DNA from: Falsiruegeria mediterranea M17
GTDB lineage: Bacteria > Pseudomonadota > Alphaproteobacteria > Rhodobacterales > Rhodobacteraceae
Assembly (NCBI RefSeq): GCF_900302455.1
Contig: NZ_ONZG01000004.1
Span: 186,001-250,000, forward strand
Length of the DNA: 64,000 nt
Direction of reading: 5' to 3'
Every line of letters starts with the position of its first letter. Position 1 is the first letter of the stretch. The notes under the pieces are model-generated. The model did no database searches. It saw only the letters and a program-made list of their open reading frames with translations, and was not told the origin of the DNA. Below are positions 26,050 to 35,143 of this stretch, one piece after another. The position numbers and the translations under genes are program-made.

Positions 26050-27030
26050 ATGTCCGATCGTCCAAAGCTGCCCGGCTGGGCGCATACCCCTGATGTGCCT
26101 ATTGCGGTCTCGCCGTTTTTCAGCTGGCCGCCAAATCCGGCGCGCATGGTACAGTGGCTTGCCGTGCGGTGGCTGGGGGTGGCGGAAAACGTGCTTGTGC
26201 TGCTGATCGCATTCATCAGCTGGACCTGGCTAACACCAGCAATTGAGCGGATGGCGGTGCTGTCGCTCGACTGGATCGCGCTGATCTGGTTACGCAATCT
26301 CGGGCTGATGGCACTGGTGGCAGGTGGGCTGCATCTGTTCTTTTTCCGCGCCCGAAAGCAGGGCGAACGGCTCAAGTTCGATCCGCGCCCCTTGGCGGGA
26401 AAAGGCAAGCAGTTCACCTTTGCCAATCAGGTGCACGACAACATGTTTTGGACACTGGTCAGCGGGGTCGGATGCTGGACCTTCTTCGAAGTGCTGATGT
26501 TTCATGGCATAGCTCGGGGCTGGGTCCTCATGCTTGTCCCCTCGGAACATCCCGTTCTGTTTGTGCTCTTTTTCCTGCTCACTCCGGTCTGGATCTCGTT
26601 CCATTTCTACTGGATCCACAGGGCGTTGCATTGGGGGCCGCTCTATCGTCTGGCCCACGCTTTGCACCACCGAAACGTCAATGTAGGCCCCTGGTCGGGG
26701 CTGTCGATGCATCCCGTCGAGGCGTTTTTCTTCTTCACTTCGATCCTGATCCATTTGCTGGTTCCTGCCCATCCACTACACATCCTGTTCCACTTGCAAC
26801 ATCAGGGGCTGACTGCGGCAACGTCGCACACAGGGTTCGAAAGCCTTTTGGTAAAGGACCGCAAAGCGCTGGCGCTCGGGACGTTCCACCACCAGATGCA
26901 TCACAGGTATTTCGAAGTGAACTACGGCAACCTGGAAATGCCCTGGGACAAGTGGTTCGGCTCGTTTCACGATGGCACGCCCGAGGCGCATGCACGCCTT
27001 AAAGAGCGCAGGCAAAGACGGGCAGGCTGA
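26050..27030 (+). CDS. Sterol desaturase/fatty acid hydroxylase family protein
   Basis: This 326-residue integral membrane di-iron oxygenase has several hydrophobic helices and the histidine boxes of the superfamily: FYWIHRALHWGPLYRLAHALHHRN (HRALH and HALHH, residues about 190-212) and FHHQMHHRYFEVNYGN (about 287-302). Such enzymes hydroxylate or desaturate lipids, carotenoids or hopanoids. The substrate cannot be assigned. The ATG at 26050 has AAAGG upstream; a TTG eight codons earlier is less likely. Its divergent LysR partner probably regulates it. Confidence 0.88.
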   Translation: MSDRPKLPGWAHTPDVPIAVSPFFSWPPNPARMVQWLAVRWLGVAENVLVLLIAFISWTWLTPAIERMAVLSLDWIALIWLRNLGLMALVAGGLHLFFFRARKQGERLKFDPRPLAGKGKQFTFANQVHDNMFWTLVSGVGCWTFFEVLMFHGIARGWVLMLVPSEHPVLFVLFFLLTPVWISFHFYWIHRALHWGPLYRLAHALHHRNVNVGPWSGLSMHPVEAFFFFTSILIHLLVPAHPLHILFHLQHQGLTAATSHTGFESLLVKDRKALALGTFHHQMHHRYFEVNYGNLEMPWDKWFGSFHDGTPEAHARLKERRQRRAG

Positions 27031-27050
27031 CGGCGCAGATGGACGCGACC

Positions 27051-27124
27051 GCGCCGAGCGACAAGCGAGGCGCCCGGCCCAACGGAGCAAGAGCCCGCCA
27101 GGGCATGCAGCGAGGGCGGGAGTA
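27051..27124 (-). repeat. Modular intergenic repeat, copy 3 (inverted)
   Basis: On the minus strand it reads ACTCCCGCCC, a variable hairpin, CCGTTGGGCCGGGCGCC, then a stem from GCGCC/GGCGC-type arms. It is the only copy in a gap between two genes of the same direction. Confidence 0.55.
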
Positions 27125-27201
27125 CCCCCGGACATGTCGCATGGTCACGGTTGCCTCTCTGCCCCGTCGGTCGCAAGATCATCCAGAGGGGAGAGATCGG
27201 G

Positions 27202-28170
27202 ATGTGTATTGTCATGGCAGGAGCCGGAAGTATCGGCTGTTTCACAGGGGGGCTGTTGGCTGCGGCTGGCCATCCTGTCACGCTGTTGGGGCGGGCTCGC
27301 ATTCTTGATCTGATCCGCGAGCATGGCCTGACGGTTTCGGATTTCTCGGGGTTGGAGCAGGTGGTGCAAGCCGATCAATTGGGTCTGAGTGATGACCCGA
27401 GCTGTCTTGCCCAAGCGAATCTGGTGATCGTGACTGTCAAATCCGGCGCGACAGAGGAGATGGCGCGCCTGATTGCCAAATACGCACCAGCAGACGCTCC
27501 GGTCCTGTCGTGGCAAAACGGGATCGAAAATGCGGCCACCTTGCGCGCCATATTGCCCGGCCGGGCTGTACGCGCAGGTATGGTTCCGTTCAATGTTGTC
27601 CCCTCGGACGCGGGCTTTCACCGGGCCACATCCGGGGACATCGTGATCGAGCAGGGCCCGGGCGATCTGGGAAATACCCTGAGCGTGCCGCATCTGGCCG
27701 TGACCGAAAGCGACCGGATCGAAGCGGTGCAATGGGGCAAGCTGGTGATCAACCTCAACAACGCGTTGAATGCGCTCAGCGGTCTGACCTTGCAGGAACA
27801 ACTCCTGGATCGTGACTGGCGCCGGGTAATGGCGGACCAGATGACCGAGGCGCTGAAAGTGCTGCAGCGTTCAGGCTTGGATGTGGCCTCAACCACGCCT
27901 CTGCCTGCCTGGATGACGCCGCACATCCTGCGTCTGCCGACGCCTCTGTTCAGCCGGATTGCGGCCAAGATGCTGACGATCGACCCCACCGCGCGGACGT
28001 CGATGGCTTATGATGTGATGGCGGGGCGTCCGACCGAGATTGACAGTTTGCAGGGCGAGATCATGCGTTTGGGGCAGCAAGCTGGCGTGGCCACCCCGAT
28101 CTGCAGCAGGGTGGCCAAACTGATCGAAACGGCAGAGCCTCCGCTGACGGCAAGCGACGTCAGGGGCTAG
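27202..28170 (+). CDS. panE: 2-dehydropantoate 2-reductase family (PanE/ApbA)
   Basis: This is a 322-residue NADPH-dependent ketopantoate reductase-like protein. The Rossmann motif is GAGSIGCFTGG (residues about 7-17); the catalytic Lys sits in QWGKLVINLNNALNAL and the partner Glu in PTEIDSLQGEI. These are the PanE signature elements. The ATG at 27202 has GAGGGGAGAG upstream. Because several ApbA/PanE paralogues exist in many Roseobacters and no pan genes are adjacent, it could act on another 2-oxo acid. It ends ten bases from the convergent phosphate transporter gene. Confidence 0.82.
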   Translation: MCIVMAGAGSIGCFTGGLLAAAGHPVTLLGRARILDLIREHGLTVSDFSGLEQVVQADQLGLSDDPSCLAQANLVIVTVKSGATEEMARLIAKYAPADAPVLSWQNGIENAATLRAILPGRAVRAGMVPFNVVPSDAGFHRATSGDIVIEQGPGDLGNTLSVPHLAVTESDRIEAVQWGKLVINLNNALNALSGLTLQEQLLDRDWRRVMADQMTEALKVLQRSGLDVASTTPLPAWMTPHILRLPTPLFSRIAAKMLTIDPTARTSMAYDVMAGRPTEIDSLQGEIMRLGQQAGVATPICSRVAKLIETAEPPLTASDVRG

Positions 28171-28180
28171 CTTGTCCGGA

Positions 28181-29659
28181 TCACAGCATCAGCGAGAGCA
28201 GCCAGAAGATGCTGGCCGACATGAGCGCAGCGGCGGGCACCGTGATGACCCAAGCCGCAATGATCGTCATGAAATGCGACCGGCGAACCAGCTTGCGGCG
28301 GCGGCGTTCCTCGCGCGCAATGCGTCTTTCCACTGGGCGATTGGCGCTGGATTTCTGCAGTCGGCGCTCCATGTGCCACTCACGATAAAAACCCACGCCA
28401 AACACGCCGCCGACGGCGATATGGGTTGAGCTGACCGGCAAGCCCAACCAGCTTGCGACGATTACGGTGATCGCGGCGGACAGGGCAACGCAATAGGCGC
28501 GCATTGGGTTCAGCTTGGTGATCTGACTGCCTACCATGCGGATCAGTTTGGGTCCAAACAGGAACAGGCCGAACGAGATGCCAAAGGCTCCGATGACCAT
28601 GACCCAGGTCGGGATTGCAACTTTGGATGCAAAGTCTCCGAATTCGGTGGCGTGTACAATGGCGGCCAGAGGGCCAACAGCATTGGCCACGTCGTTGGCG
28701 CCATGGGCAAAGCTGAGGAGGGCAGCGGAGACGACCAAAGGCAGGCCAAAAAGCGTTTTGACCGATTTGTTTCGGTTCTCCAACCCCTCGGATTGACGGC
28801 GGATCAGGGGCACGCAGAGTGCCCAAATCGCCAGACCGCCAAAAACCCCGATCAACAGGGCGATCTCCAGCTCAATCTTTACAATCCGCTTGAGGCCCTT
28901 GACTGCGAGATAGGCGGAAAAGGCACCCGCCATCACGCCCACCAGGATCGGGACCCAGCGGCGCGAAGCTGCAATTTTGTCTTCCTGATACAGGATGCGG
29001 GCCTTGATCAACGCCAGAAATGCAGCAGCAATGGCGCCACCCAGAACGGGTGAGATCACCCAGCTTGCAGCAATCTTGCCCATGGTTGGCCAACTGACGG
29101 CGGCCATGCCAGCGGCTGCGATGCCTGCCCCCATGACACCACCGACGACCGAATGGGTGGTGGAAACCGGTGCGCCCACCCACGTGGCCAGATTGACCCA
29201 CAAGGCAGACGAGATCAGCGCCGCCATCATCGCCCAGATGAAAATCTCGGTGCTTTGCATACCGGACGGGTCGATGATCCCTTTGGATATGGTCGAGACA
29301 ACGTCCCCACCTGCGAGCAGAGCCCCGGCGCTTTCTGCAATGGCGGCAATGGCAATGGCGCCGCCCATGGTCAGCGCGTTGGCCCCCACAGCGGGGCCCA
29401 TGTTGTTGGCAACATCATTGGCGCCGATGTTGATCGCCATATAGGCGCCAAAGGCGGCGGCCGCCGCAATGATCAGGCTCCCGGATGTGGTGCCGAATGC
29501 CAGCATGGCAACCAAGGCAGCAATCACCATGAACGCCAACGCAATCCCTGGCCCAACCAGGGGTCGCGCAACATAGGCGGTCGCCATCTCAACTCGCGAT
29601 ATGCGGTTCAAGTCGCGATCAAGTGTCGTCCATTTGTTGCTGTTTTCTGCGTCAGCCAT
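28181..29659 (-). CDS. PiT-family inorganic phosphate transporter
   Basis: This is a 492-residue low-affinity phosphate permease with about 10-12 membrane helices. Two PiT signature repeats are visible: NIGANDVANNMGPAVGANALTMGGAI (about residues 84-110) and FAHGANDVANAVGPLAAIVHA (about 336-356). The conserved ending VSSTHIAVGGVFGVGF is also present, and a basic C-terminal tail follows. The start MADAENSNKW fits the family; the frame is open much further upstream but that stretch is not protein-like. No PhoU-like chaperone gene is adjacent. Confidence 0.93.
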   Translation of the reverse strand: MADAENSNKWTTLDRDLNRISRVEMATAYVARPLVGPGIALAFMVIAALVAMLAFGTTSGSLIIAAAAAFGAYMAINIGANDVANNMGPAVGANALTMGGAIAIAAIAESAGALLAGGDVVSTISKGIIDPSGMQSTEIFIWAMMAALISSALWVNLATWVGAPVSTTHSVVGGVMGAGIAAAGMAAVSWPTMGKIAASWVISPVLGGAIAAAFLALIKARILYQEDKIAASRRWVPILVGVMAGAFSAYLAVKGLKRIVKIELEIALLIGVFGGLAIWALCVPLIRRQSEGLENRNKSVKTLFGLPLVVSAALLSFAHGANDVANAVGPLAAIVHATEFGDFASKVAIPTWVMVIGAFGISFGLFLFGPKLIRMVGSQITKLNPMRAYCVALSAAITVIVASWLGLPVSSTHIAVGGVFGVGFYREWHMERRLQKSSANRPVERRIAREERRRRKLVRRSHFMTIIAAWVITVPAAALMSASIFWLLSLML

Positions 29660-29750
29660 TTGTCTGCCGTCTATTGTGAGTGTCGCGCGGCCAATTAGAG
29701 GCTGCATGCGACAGGCGCAAGTCGGCTGCCATAAAACAGTCGTGAAACTG

Positions 29751-30209
29751 TTACAAATCGAGCAAAATGGCCTGCAATTGGGGTTCTCGTACCAGCTTTG
29801 CGGCCTCTTTGGGGGGCACCCACCGGCGCTCGCGTTGACCAACCTCGGGGTAGTCATCCGCCAGCTTTGACACTTCGATCCGATAGACTTCGGTTTCGAC
29901 CGGAACGGCCAGGCCGTTGCCCTTTATCTTGTCATAGCTGTAACGCCCGACTGGATCTTTGTGGGTTTGTGTGCCCTGAACACCGGCTTCTTCCCAAGCT
30001 TCCTGCAATGCAGTCTCTGGACCATTGAGCCCATCAATCGGCCATCCCTTGGGTACGATCCAGCGCCCGGTGCCGCGGCTGGTGATCAGCAGAACCTCTT
30101 TCCCGGCCGCGCCATCACGCGTGCACAGTGCCGCCACCTGCACCCGTTTGGGGCGCAGGAAAAAAGGTCTCACAACCTCTTCCCAGGCTTTGATCAGTGC
30201 ATCTGTCAT
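29751..30209 (-). CDS. Nudix hydrolase
   Basis: This is a 152-residue Nudix pyrophosphatase. The Nudix box region is GWPIDGLNGPETALQEAWEEAGV (about residues 55-77). It follows the G-x5-E-x7-REUxEExGU pattern except that the usual Arg is Gln, as seen in the diadenosine/diphosphoinositol polyphosphate hydrolase-like group. The N-terminal RPKRVQVAALCTRDGAAGKEVLLITSRGTGRWIVPKGWP is also typical of that group. It is divergent from gnd, with a perfect inverted repeat between them. The substrate is unknown. Confidence 0.88.
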   Translation of the reverse strand: MTDALIKAWEEVVRPFFLRPKRVQVAALCTRDGAAGKEVLLITSRGTGRWIVPKGWPIDGLNGPETALQEAWEEAGVQGTQTHKDPVGRYSYDKIKGNGLAVPVETEVYRIEVSKLADDYPEVGQRERRWVPPKEAAKLVREPQLQAILLDL

Positions 30210-30224
30210 GGTTCACGCTCGATC

Positions 30225-30274
30225 ATGCTGCATTCTGTCACAGCAGTTCCAAAGGAATATAGGGAATGCAGCAT
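30225..30274. promoter_or_regulatory. 11-bp inverted repeat between Nudix gene and gnd
   Basis: ATGCTGCATTC (30225-30235) and GAATGCAGCAT (30264-30274) are exact reverse complements with 28 bases between them, immediately upstream of the Nudix gene. The spacing suits a looping or paired operator, or an mRNA leader hairpin. Confidence 0.45.
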
Positions 30275-30371
30275 TACTTACAATGCCCATTATTTGTTCG
30301 ACTTTTCGGCGTCTTGCGTCTGTCGCGGGGATGGCGCACCTTTGTCGGGCTGAGTTGGTAAGAGGTGGTGC

Positions 30372-31787
30372 ATGGCACAACAACAGGCGGAGGCGTCGGC
30401 GGGGACCCAAGTGCAGGTCGGGGTGTATGGTCTGGGAACGATGGGCAGCGCCCTGGCGTTGAACCTCGCGGACAAGGGCATTCGCATCGCCGTCAGCAAC
30501 CGCGAGGCAGACTGGATCGACCCGTTTCTGGAGGAGGCCGGCCCGCTGTCGTCGCGCATCACCGGCGCGGCCGATTTAGGCAATTTTGTCGCCGCGCTTG
30601 CCTCGCCTCGGGTGATCATCTTGATGATCCCGTCCGGTGCGCCCGTGGATGACATGCTTGCCCAATTGTCCCCCTTGCTGAATCCGGATGATACGGTCGT
30701 TGATGCGGGCAACGCAGACTTCAATGAAACCCGCCGCAGAACGGCTCAGGCCAAGACGTTCCATTTTGTTGGTATGGGTGTCTCGGGCGGCGAAGAGGGC
30801 GCACGCCACGGCCCGTCGATGATGGTTGGTGGTTCCGATCACAGTTGGCAGCAGTTGCAACCAATCCTTGAACCCATTGCGGCCGAGTTCCAGGGCGATC
30901 CCTGTGTGGCCCATGTGGGCACGGATGGGGCGGGGCATTTCGTCAAGACGGTGCACAATGGCATCGAATATGCCGACATGCAGATGATTGCCGAGGTCTA
31001 TGGCGTGCTGCGCGATGGACAGGGCTGGGAGGCCCCGCAGATTGGCGCGCTGTTTGCGAACTGGAGCGCGGGCAAGCTGGCGTCATTCCTGGTCGAAACC
31101 ACCGCCAAGGTGCTGCACGTGACCGATACTGACAGCGGCAAGCCACTGGTCGATGTGATCAGGGATCAGGCCGGGCAAAAGGGCACCGGCCGCTGGACGG
31201 TGATCGAAGCGTTGAAGCTGGGCCAATCCGCAAGCGCGATTGAGGCCGCTGTTGGCGCGCGTGCCTGGTCGTCGGCGAAGTCCGCGCGACTGGCCGCGGC
31301 GACGCAGTTTCCGGGCGTGGGACAGGTGGAGCTGGATCCGGCTACACTGGAAAACGCGCTCTTTGCCGGTCGCGTGTTGGCGCACCTGCAAGGGTTCGAG
31401 GTTCTGCGCGCGGCCTCGGCCGAGTTTGACTGGTCATTGGATTTGGCCCGTATTGCCGAGATTTGGCGGGCGGGCTGCATCATCCGCTCCAGCCTGCTGG
31501 ATGAATTGGCGCCGCTGCTGCGTAAGACGCCTCAACGGCCGGTCTTGCTGGCGGATGGGATGGCCGAGTTGTTGGCGCCCGCGATCCCGGCTTTGCGGCA
31601 GGTGGTGGGGACGGCGGTTGCGGCTGGACTTCCGGTTCCGGCCTTGTCAGCGGGACTGGCGTGGTTCGACACGGCGCGTCAGGGCACTGGCACGGCCAAC
31701 CTGATTCAGGCGCAGCGGGATGCCTTTGGGGTACACGGATTCGAGCGTATGGACATGCCGGGCAAACATCATGGCGATTGGGGATAG
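30372..31787 (+). CDS. gnd: 6-phosphogluconate dehydrogenase, decarboxylating
   Basis: Gnd oxidises and decarboxylates 6-phosphogluconate to ribulose 5-phosphate. The 471-residue protein has the NADP-binding GVYGLGTMGSALALNLADKG (residues about 17-36), the GGEEGARHGPSMMVGG loop and the catalytic GAGHFVKTVHNGIEYADMQ (Lys and His) near residue 195. The length matches the long-form homodimeric enzyme. The N-terminus carries about a dozen extra residues before the Rossmann motif. An SDR gene follows after nine bases, so they are probably co-transcribed. Confidence 0.93.
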   Translation: MAQQQAEASAGTQVQVGVYGLGTMGSALALNLADKGIRIAVSNREADWIDPFLEEAGPLSSRITGAADLGNFVAALASPRVIILMIPSGAPVDDMLAQLSPLLNPDDTVVDAGNADFNETRRRTAQAKTFHFVGMGVSGGEEGARHGPSMMVGGSDHSWQQLQPILEPIAAEFQGDPCVAHVGTDGAGHFVKTVHNGIEYADMQMIAEVYGVLRDGQGWEAPQIGALFANWSAGKLASFLVETTAKVLHVTDTDSGKPLVDVIRDQAGQKGTGRWTVIEALKLGQSASAIEAAVGARAWSSAKSARLAAATQFPGVGQVELDPATLENALFAGRVLAHLQGFEVLRAASAEFDWSLDLARIAEIWRAGCIIRSSLLDELAPLLRKTPQRPVLLADGMAELLAPAIPALRQVVGTAVAAGLPVPALSAGLAWFDTARQGTGTANLIQAQRDAFGVHGFERMDMPGKHHGDWG

Positions 31788-31796
31788 AGACGGAGA

Positions 31797-32546
31797 ATGA
31801 AAACTGCATTGATAACCGGCGCCGCGCGCGGCATCGGGCTGGCAACTTCACGGCAACTGACGGAACAGGGCTGGCGGGTGATCATGCTGGATCGTGATGC
31901 CGAAGCTCTGGCCGAGGCCGTTCACAGCGTCGAAGGGGCAGTGGCCTGTGAGGCGGATGTCTCAATCCCCGAGGATGCCACGCGCGTTGCCGATTGGCTG
32001 GGGGCTGAATTCGGGCGTCTGGACGGGTTGGTGAATAACGCAGGTGTGGCTGATTTCGGCCCGATCCGCGAAACCAGTTTCGAGCGGTGGAAGACCGTCA
32101 TGGCAACCAACTTGGACGGGCCGTTTCTGATGACGCAGGCGCTGACCGGGCTGTTGGCCGAGGGTGATGGCGGCGCGGTGGTCAACATCACCTCGATCTC
32201 GGGCCTGCGCGCGTCAACCTTGCGGGTGGCCTATGGGACGTCCAAGGCGGGGCTGGCGCAGTTGACCTTGCAGCAGGCCGCGGAATTGGGCGAGCTTGGC
32301 ATCCGTGTCAACGCCGTGGCACCGGGACCGGTGAACACCAAGCTGGCGCTGGCCGTGCACACGCCCGACATCCGCGCGGCCTATCACGATGCCATTCCTT
32401 TGAACCGCTATGGTAGCGAGGATGAGATTGCCGCGGCCATCACCTTCCTGCTGAGCGACAAGGCGAGTTACATCACCGGCCAGATCCTGGCAGCTGATGG
32501 CGGGTTTCAGGCAACCGGGATCGGTTTGCCAAGCTTGCGCCCGTAG
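31797..32546 (+). CDS. SDR-family oxidoreductase
   Basis: This is a 249-residue classical short-chain dehydrogenase. The cofactor motif TGAARGIG is at residues 7-14, NNAG at about 80-83, the catalytic Ser in ITSISG near 140 and YGTSK near 153-157, with AVAPGPVNTK after it. All catalytic residues are present. The Asp ending the second strand (MLDRD) favours NAD over NADP. It lies directly after gnd; a sugar acid substrate is possible but unproven. Confidence 0.88.
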   Translation: MKTALITGAARGIGLATSRQLTEQGWRVIMLDRDAEALAEAVHSVEGAVACEADVSIPEDATRVADWLGAEFGRLDGLVNNAGVADFGPIRETSFERWKTVMATNLDGPFLMTQALTGLLAEGDGGAVVNITSISGLRASTLRVAYGTSKAGLAQLTLQQAAELGELGIRVNAVAPGPVNTKLALAVHTPDIRAAYHDAIPLNRYGSEDEIAAAITFLLSDKASYITGQILAADGGFQATGIGLPSLRP

Positions 32547-32547
32547 C

Positions 32548-32624
32548 GCTCCCGCCCGTCGGGACATGCATCAAAGATGCACGCCCTCCCGTTGGGCCCG
32601 GCAGCGCGCCTGCGGCGCGCTGCA
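32548..32624 (+). repeat. Modular intergenic repeat, copy 4
   Basis: The element has GCTCCCGCCCGTC, a GCATC-AAA-GATGC hairpin, CTCCCGTTGGGCCCGGC and a stem GCAGCGCGCC-TGC-GGCGCGCTGC. It fills the gap between the convergent SDR and hrpB genes. Confidence 0.65.
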
Positions 32625-32660
32625 GTTGCGTTCAGCCGCACGTGTTTGGGCAAAAGCGGA

Positions 32661-35111
32661 TCACTTACGCCGTTTGGCGCGCAGGGTGGGGTCCTCTTGG
32701 GTGGGGTCTTCGGGCCAGGGGTGTTTGGGATATTGCGCCCGCATATCCTTGCGCACATCCGCATAGGATCCGGTCCAGAACCCGGGCAGATCGCGGGTGA
32801 TCTGGATCGGGCGTTGTGCGGGCGACAGAAGCGTGATCTTCAGGGGCACCCCGCCGCTGGTGGGATGCCGCGTCACCCCGAACATCTCTTGCAGGCGAAC
32901 CTGGATTTCAGGGTTGCCGTCGGCGTCATAGTCGATGGCGATCTTACGCCCCAAAGGTGTCACGAATTTCGACGGCACCAGGCGATCGAGCGCCTGCGTC
33001 TGGCCCCAGCTGAGTGCCGATTGCAGCGCAGGCAGCGGGTCAAACCGCCTCCAGTCTTCGGCGCTGCGAACGCCGGGGAGCATCGGCAGCAGCCAATCCT
33101 CAAGCGTGGCCATCAGTCCGTCGTGCGAGAAATCCGGCATCTCGGCCCCGTCCGCACGGGCGAGTTCCACCCGGGCCGCCAGGCGCGCACCAGCCCCGTC
33201 TAGACGCAACCCCAGATCGCGCACGCCATCCAGCATGGCCAGGGCAACCGCATCAGGCGGGACGTCCTTCCAAATGCGGTCATCCAGCGCGATTGCACCG
33301 AAGCATTCACGCCTGCGGGCCACCACGCGGCGCTCGCGTTTCGACCATTCACAGTGATCGAGCCACGCGATCTGATCAGCAAAGAGGGCGCGGACCTCAC
33401 CCTCGGAGATGCGTGCAGCCAACCTGACGCGCGCCTCGCGGGGGTTGCCGTCGGTGTCGAGTGCAACGATCAGCGGTGCTGCGGCCAGAGTGTCGCTGTC
33501 CTCCATCACCACGCCTTTGCCGCCTGACAGGACATAGCGCGCCGCGTCGCCTTTGCGCCGCTGTCCGATCCGGTCGGGATAAGCGAGTGCGGCCATGGCG
33601 ACGGGTGACAGGTCGCTGTCTTGGGGGCGGGTCAGGGCGCGCAGGCGCTTGGTCTCAGCCCGGACGCGATCAAGGACGCCAAAGTTCACCTGATAAGACC
33701 TCTTGCGCTGAAACGCTTTTGGATCGCGCAAAGCCTCGAGCCGCAGGGTCAGATCGGTGGGGGCTCCACGCAGAGGGTCGCGTTCGGCCAACAACGCAGC
33801 CAAGGGGGCCGCCGCTTGCCCGGCGGTCACCAACATATGTGCCAAGCGCGGATGCAAGGGCAGGGCGGTCAAAGCGCGCCCGTGGTCGGTCATCCGGTTG
33901 GAGGTGTCCAAAGCGCCCAGCATCTGCAAGAGCGCGCGAGCCTCGGCCAAAGCGCCTTCGGGCGGGGGCGTCAGGAACGCCAGGTCGGAGGTTTCCGCGC
34001 CCCAAAGCGCCAGTTCCAATGCAAGCCCGGTCAGATCGGCGGCTTCGATCTCGGCCGGGGGATAGGCAAAGAGCGCGCCTTCCTCTCCTCTGGTCCAGAG
34101 GCGATAGCACACGCCGGCAGCCACGCGACCCGCGCGGCCTGCGCGTTGGGTGGCCTCGGCCCGGGTCACGCGTTCAGTGACCAGCCGCGACATGCCCGAA
34201 CCGGGATCGAACCGGGCGCGGCGGGCCTGACCCATGTCGACCACCACGCGGATGTCCTGAATGGTGAGTGAGGTTTCAGCAATCGACGTTGCCAGCACCA
34301 CTTTTCGACCTGATTGGACTGGGGCAATAGCGGCGCGTTGATCACCGAAGGGCATCGCGCCAAACAGCGGTCGGACGGTACAATCCCCGGACAGCCGCCC
34401 GTTCAAGGCCCCCTCGGCGCGGCGGATCTCTCCTTCGCCGGGCAGAAACACCAGAATACCGCCGCCGTCGGCCCGTGTGTCACGCTCTGCCTGTACCACC
34501 AAGTCGACCAGGGCATCCAACTTGCGTGCCTTGGGGGGCAACGGTCGGTCGAGCCAGCGGGTTTCGACAGGGAAGCTGCGCCCTTGCGAGGTCACCAGCG
34601 GTGCTTTCATCAGGTCGGCAACTGGGCCAGCGTCGAGTGTCGCGGACATCGCGATCAGCATCAGGTCGTCACGCAGGGCCTCGGCAACTTCCAAGCATAG
34701 GGCCAGGCCAAGATCGGCGTTCAAAGAACGTTCGTGGAATTCATCGAACAAGATCGCACTGACGCCCGGCAGGTCTGGTTCGGATTGCAACATGCGGGTC
34801 AGGATACCCTCGGTCACAACCTCGATCCGGGTCGCTTTCGTGGTTTTGGAGTCGCCCCGAATCCGGTAACCCACCGTCTGTCCAACTGGCTCGCCCCGGG
34901 TTTGCGCCATCCGCTCGGCGGCCGCACGAGCGGCCAGGCGGCGGGGTTCCAGCATGATGATCCGCCCGTCGCACAGGTCCGCCTCGAGCATGGCAAGTGG
35001 CACGCGCGTGGTCTTGCCTGCGCCGGGAGGGGCCTGCAGCACGGCGCGGCCCGTGCGGCGCAGGGCGTCAATCAGGTCGGGCAGGGCGTCTTCGATGGGG
35101 AGCTTGCTCAT
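32661..35111 (-). CDS. hrpB: ATP-dependent helicase HrpB
   Basis: This is an 816-residue DEAH/RHA-type RNA helicase-like protein of the HrpB family. Visible motifs are Walker A APPGAGKTTRVPLAM (about residues 27-41), DEFHERSLNADLGLAL (motif II), MSATLDAG (motif III) and ATEATQRAGRAGR-type motif VI in the second RecA domain. The HrpB-specific C-terminal domain ends SYADVRKDMRAQYPKHPWPEDPT. The HrpB role in bacteria is poorly defined, with RNA processing and virulence suggested. It is followed upstream by the DUF3108 gene on the same strand, 32 bases away. Confidence 0.94.
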   Translation of the reverse strand: MSKLPIEDALPDLIDALRRTGRAVLQAPPGAGKTTRVPLAMLEADLCDGRIIMLEPRRLAARAAAERMAQTRGEPVGQTVGYRIRGDSKTTKATRIEVVTEGILTRMLQSEPDLPGVSAILFDEFHERSLNADLGLALCLEVAEALRDDLMLIAMSATLDAGPVADLMKAPLVTSQGRSFPVETRWLDRPLPPKARKLDALVDLVVQAERDTRADGGGILVFLPGEGEIRRAEGALNGRLSGDCTVRPLFGAMPFGDQRAAIAPVQSGRKVVLATSIAETSLTIQDIRVVVDMGQARRARFDPGSGMSRLVTERVTRAEATQRAGRAGRVAAGVCYRLWTRGEEGALFAYPPAEIEAADLTGLALELALWGAETSDLAFLTPPPEGALAEARALLQMLGALDTSNRMTDHGRALTALPLHPRLAHMLVTAGQAAAPLAALLAERDPLRGAPTDLTLRLEALRDPKAFQRKRSYQVNFGVLDRVRAETKRLRALTRPQDSDLSPVAMAALAYPDRIGQRRKGDAARYVLSGGKGVVMEDSDTLAAAPLIVALDTDGNPREARVRLAARISEGEVRALFADQIAWLDHCEWSKRERRVVARRRECFGAIALDDRIWKDVPPDAVALAMLDGVRDLGLRLDGAGARLAARVELARADGAEMPDFSHDGLMATLEDWLLPMLPGVRSAEDWRRFDPLPALQSALSWGQTQALDRLVPSKFVTPLGRKIAIDYDADGNPEIQVRLQEMFGVTRHPTSGGVPLKITLLSPAQRPIQITRDLPGFWTGSYADVRKDMRAQYPKHPWPEDPTQEDPTLRAKRRK

Positions 35112-35143
35112 GCCCGCCTTATCGCCAAAGCAGGCGACGGCGT

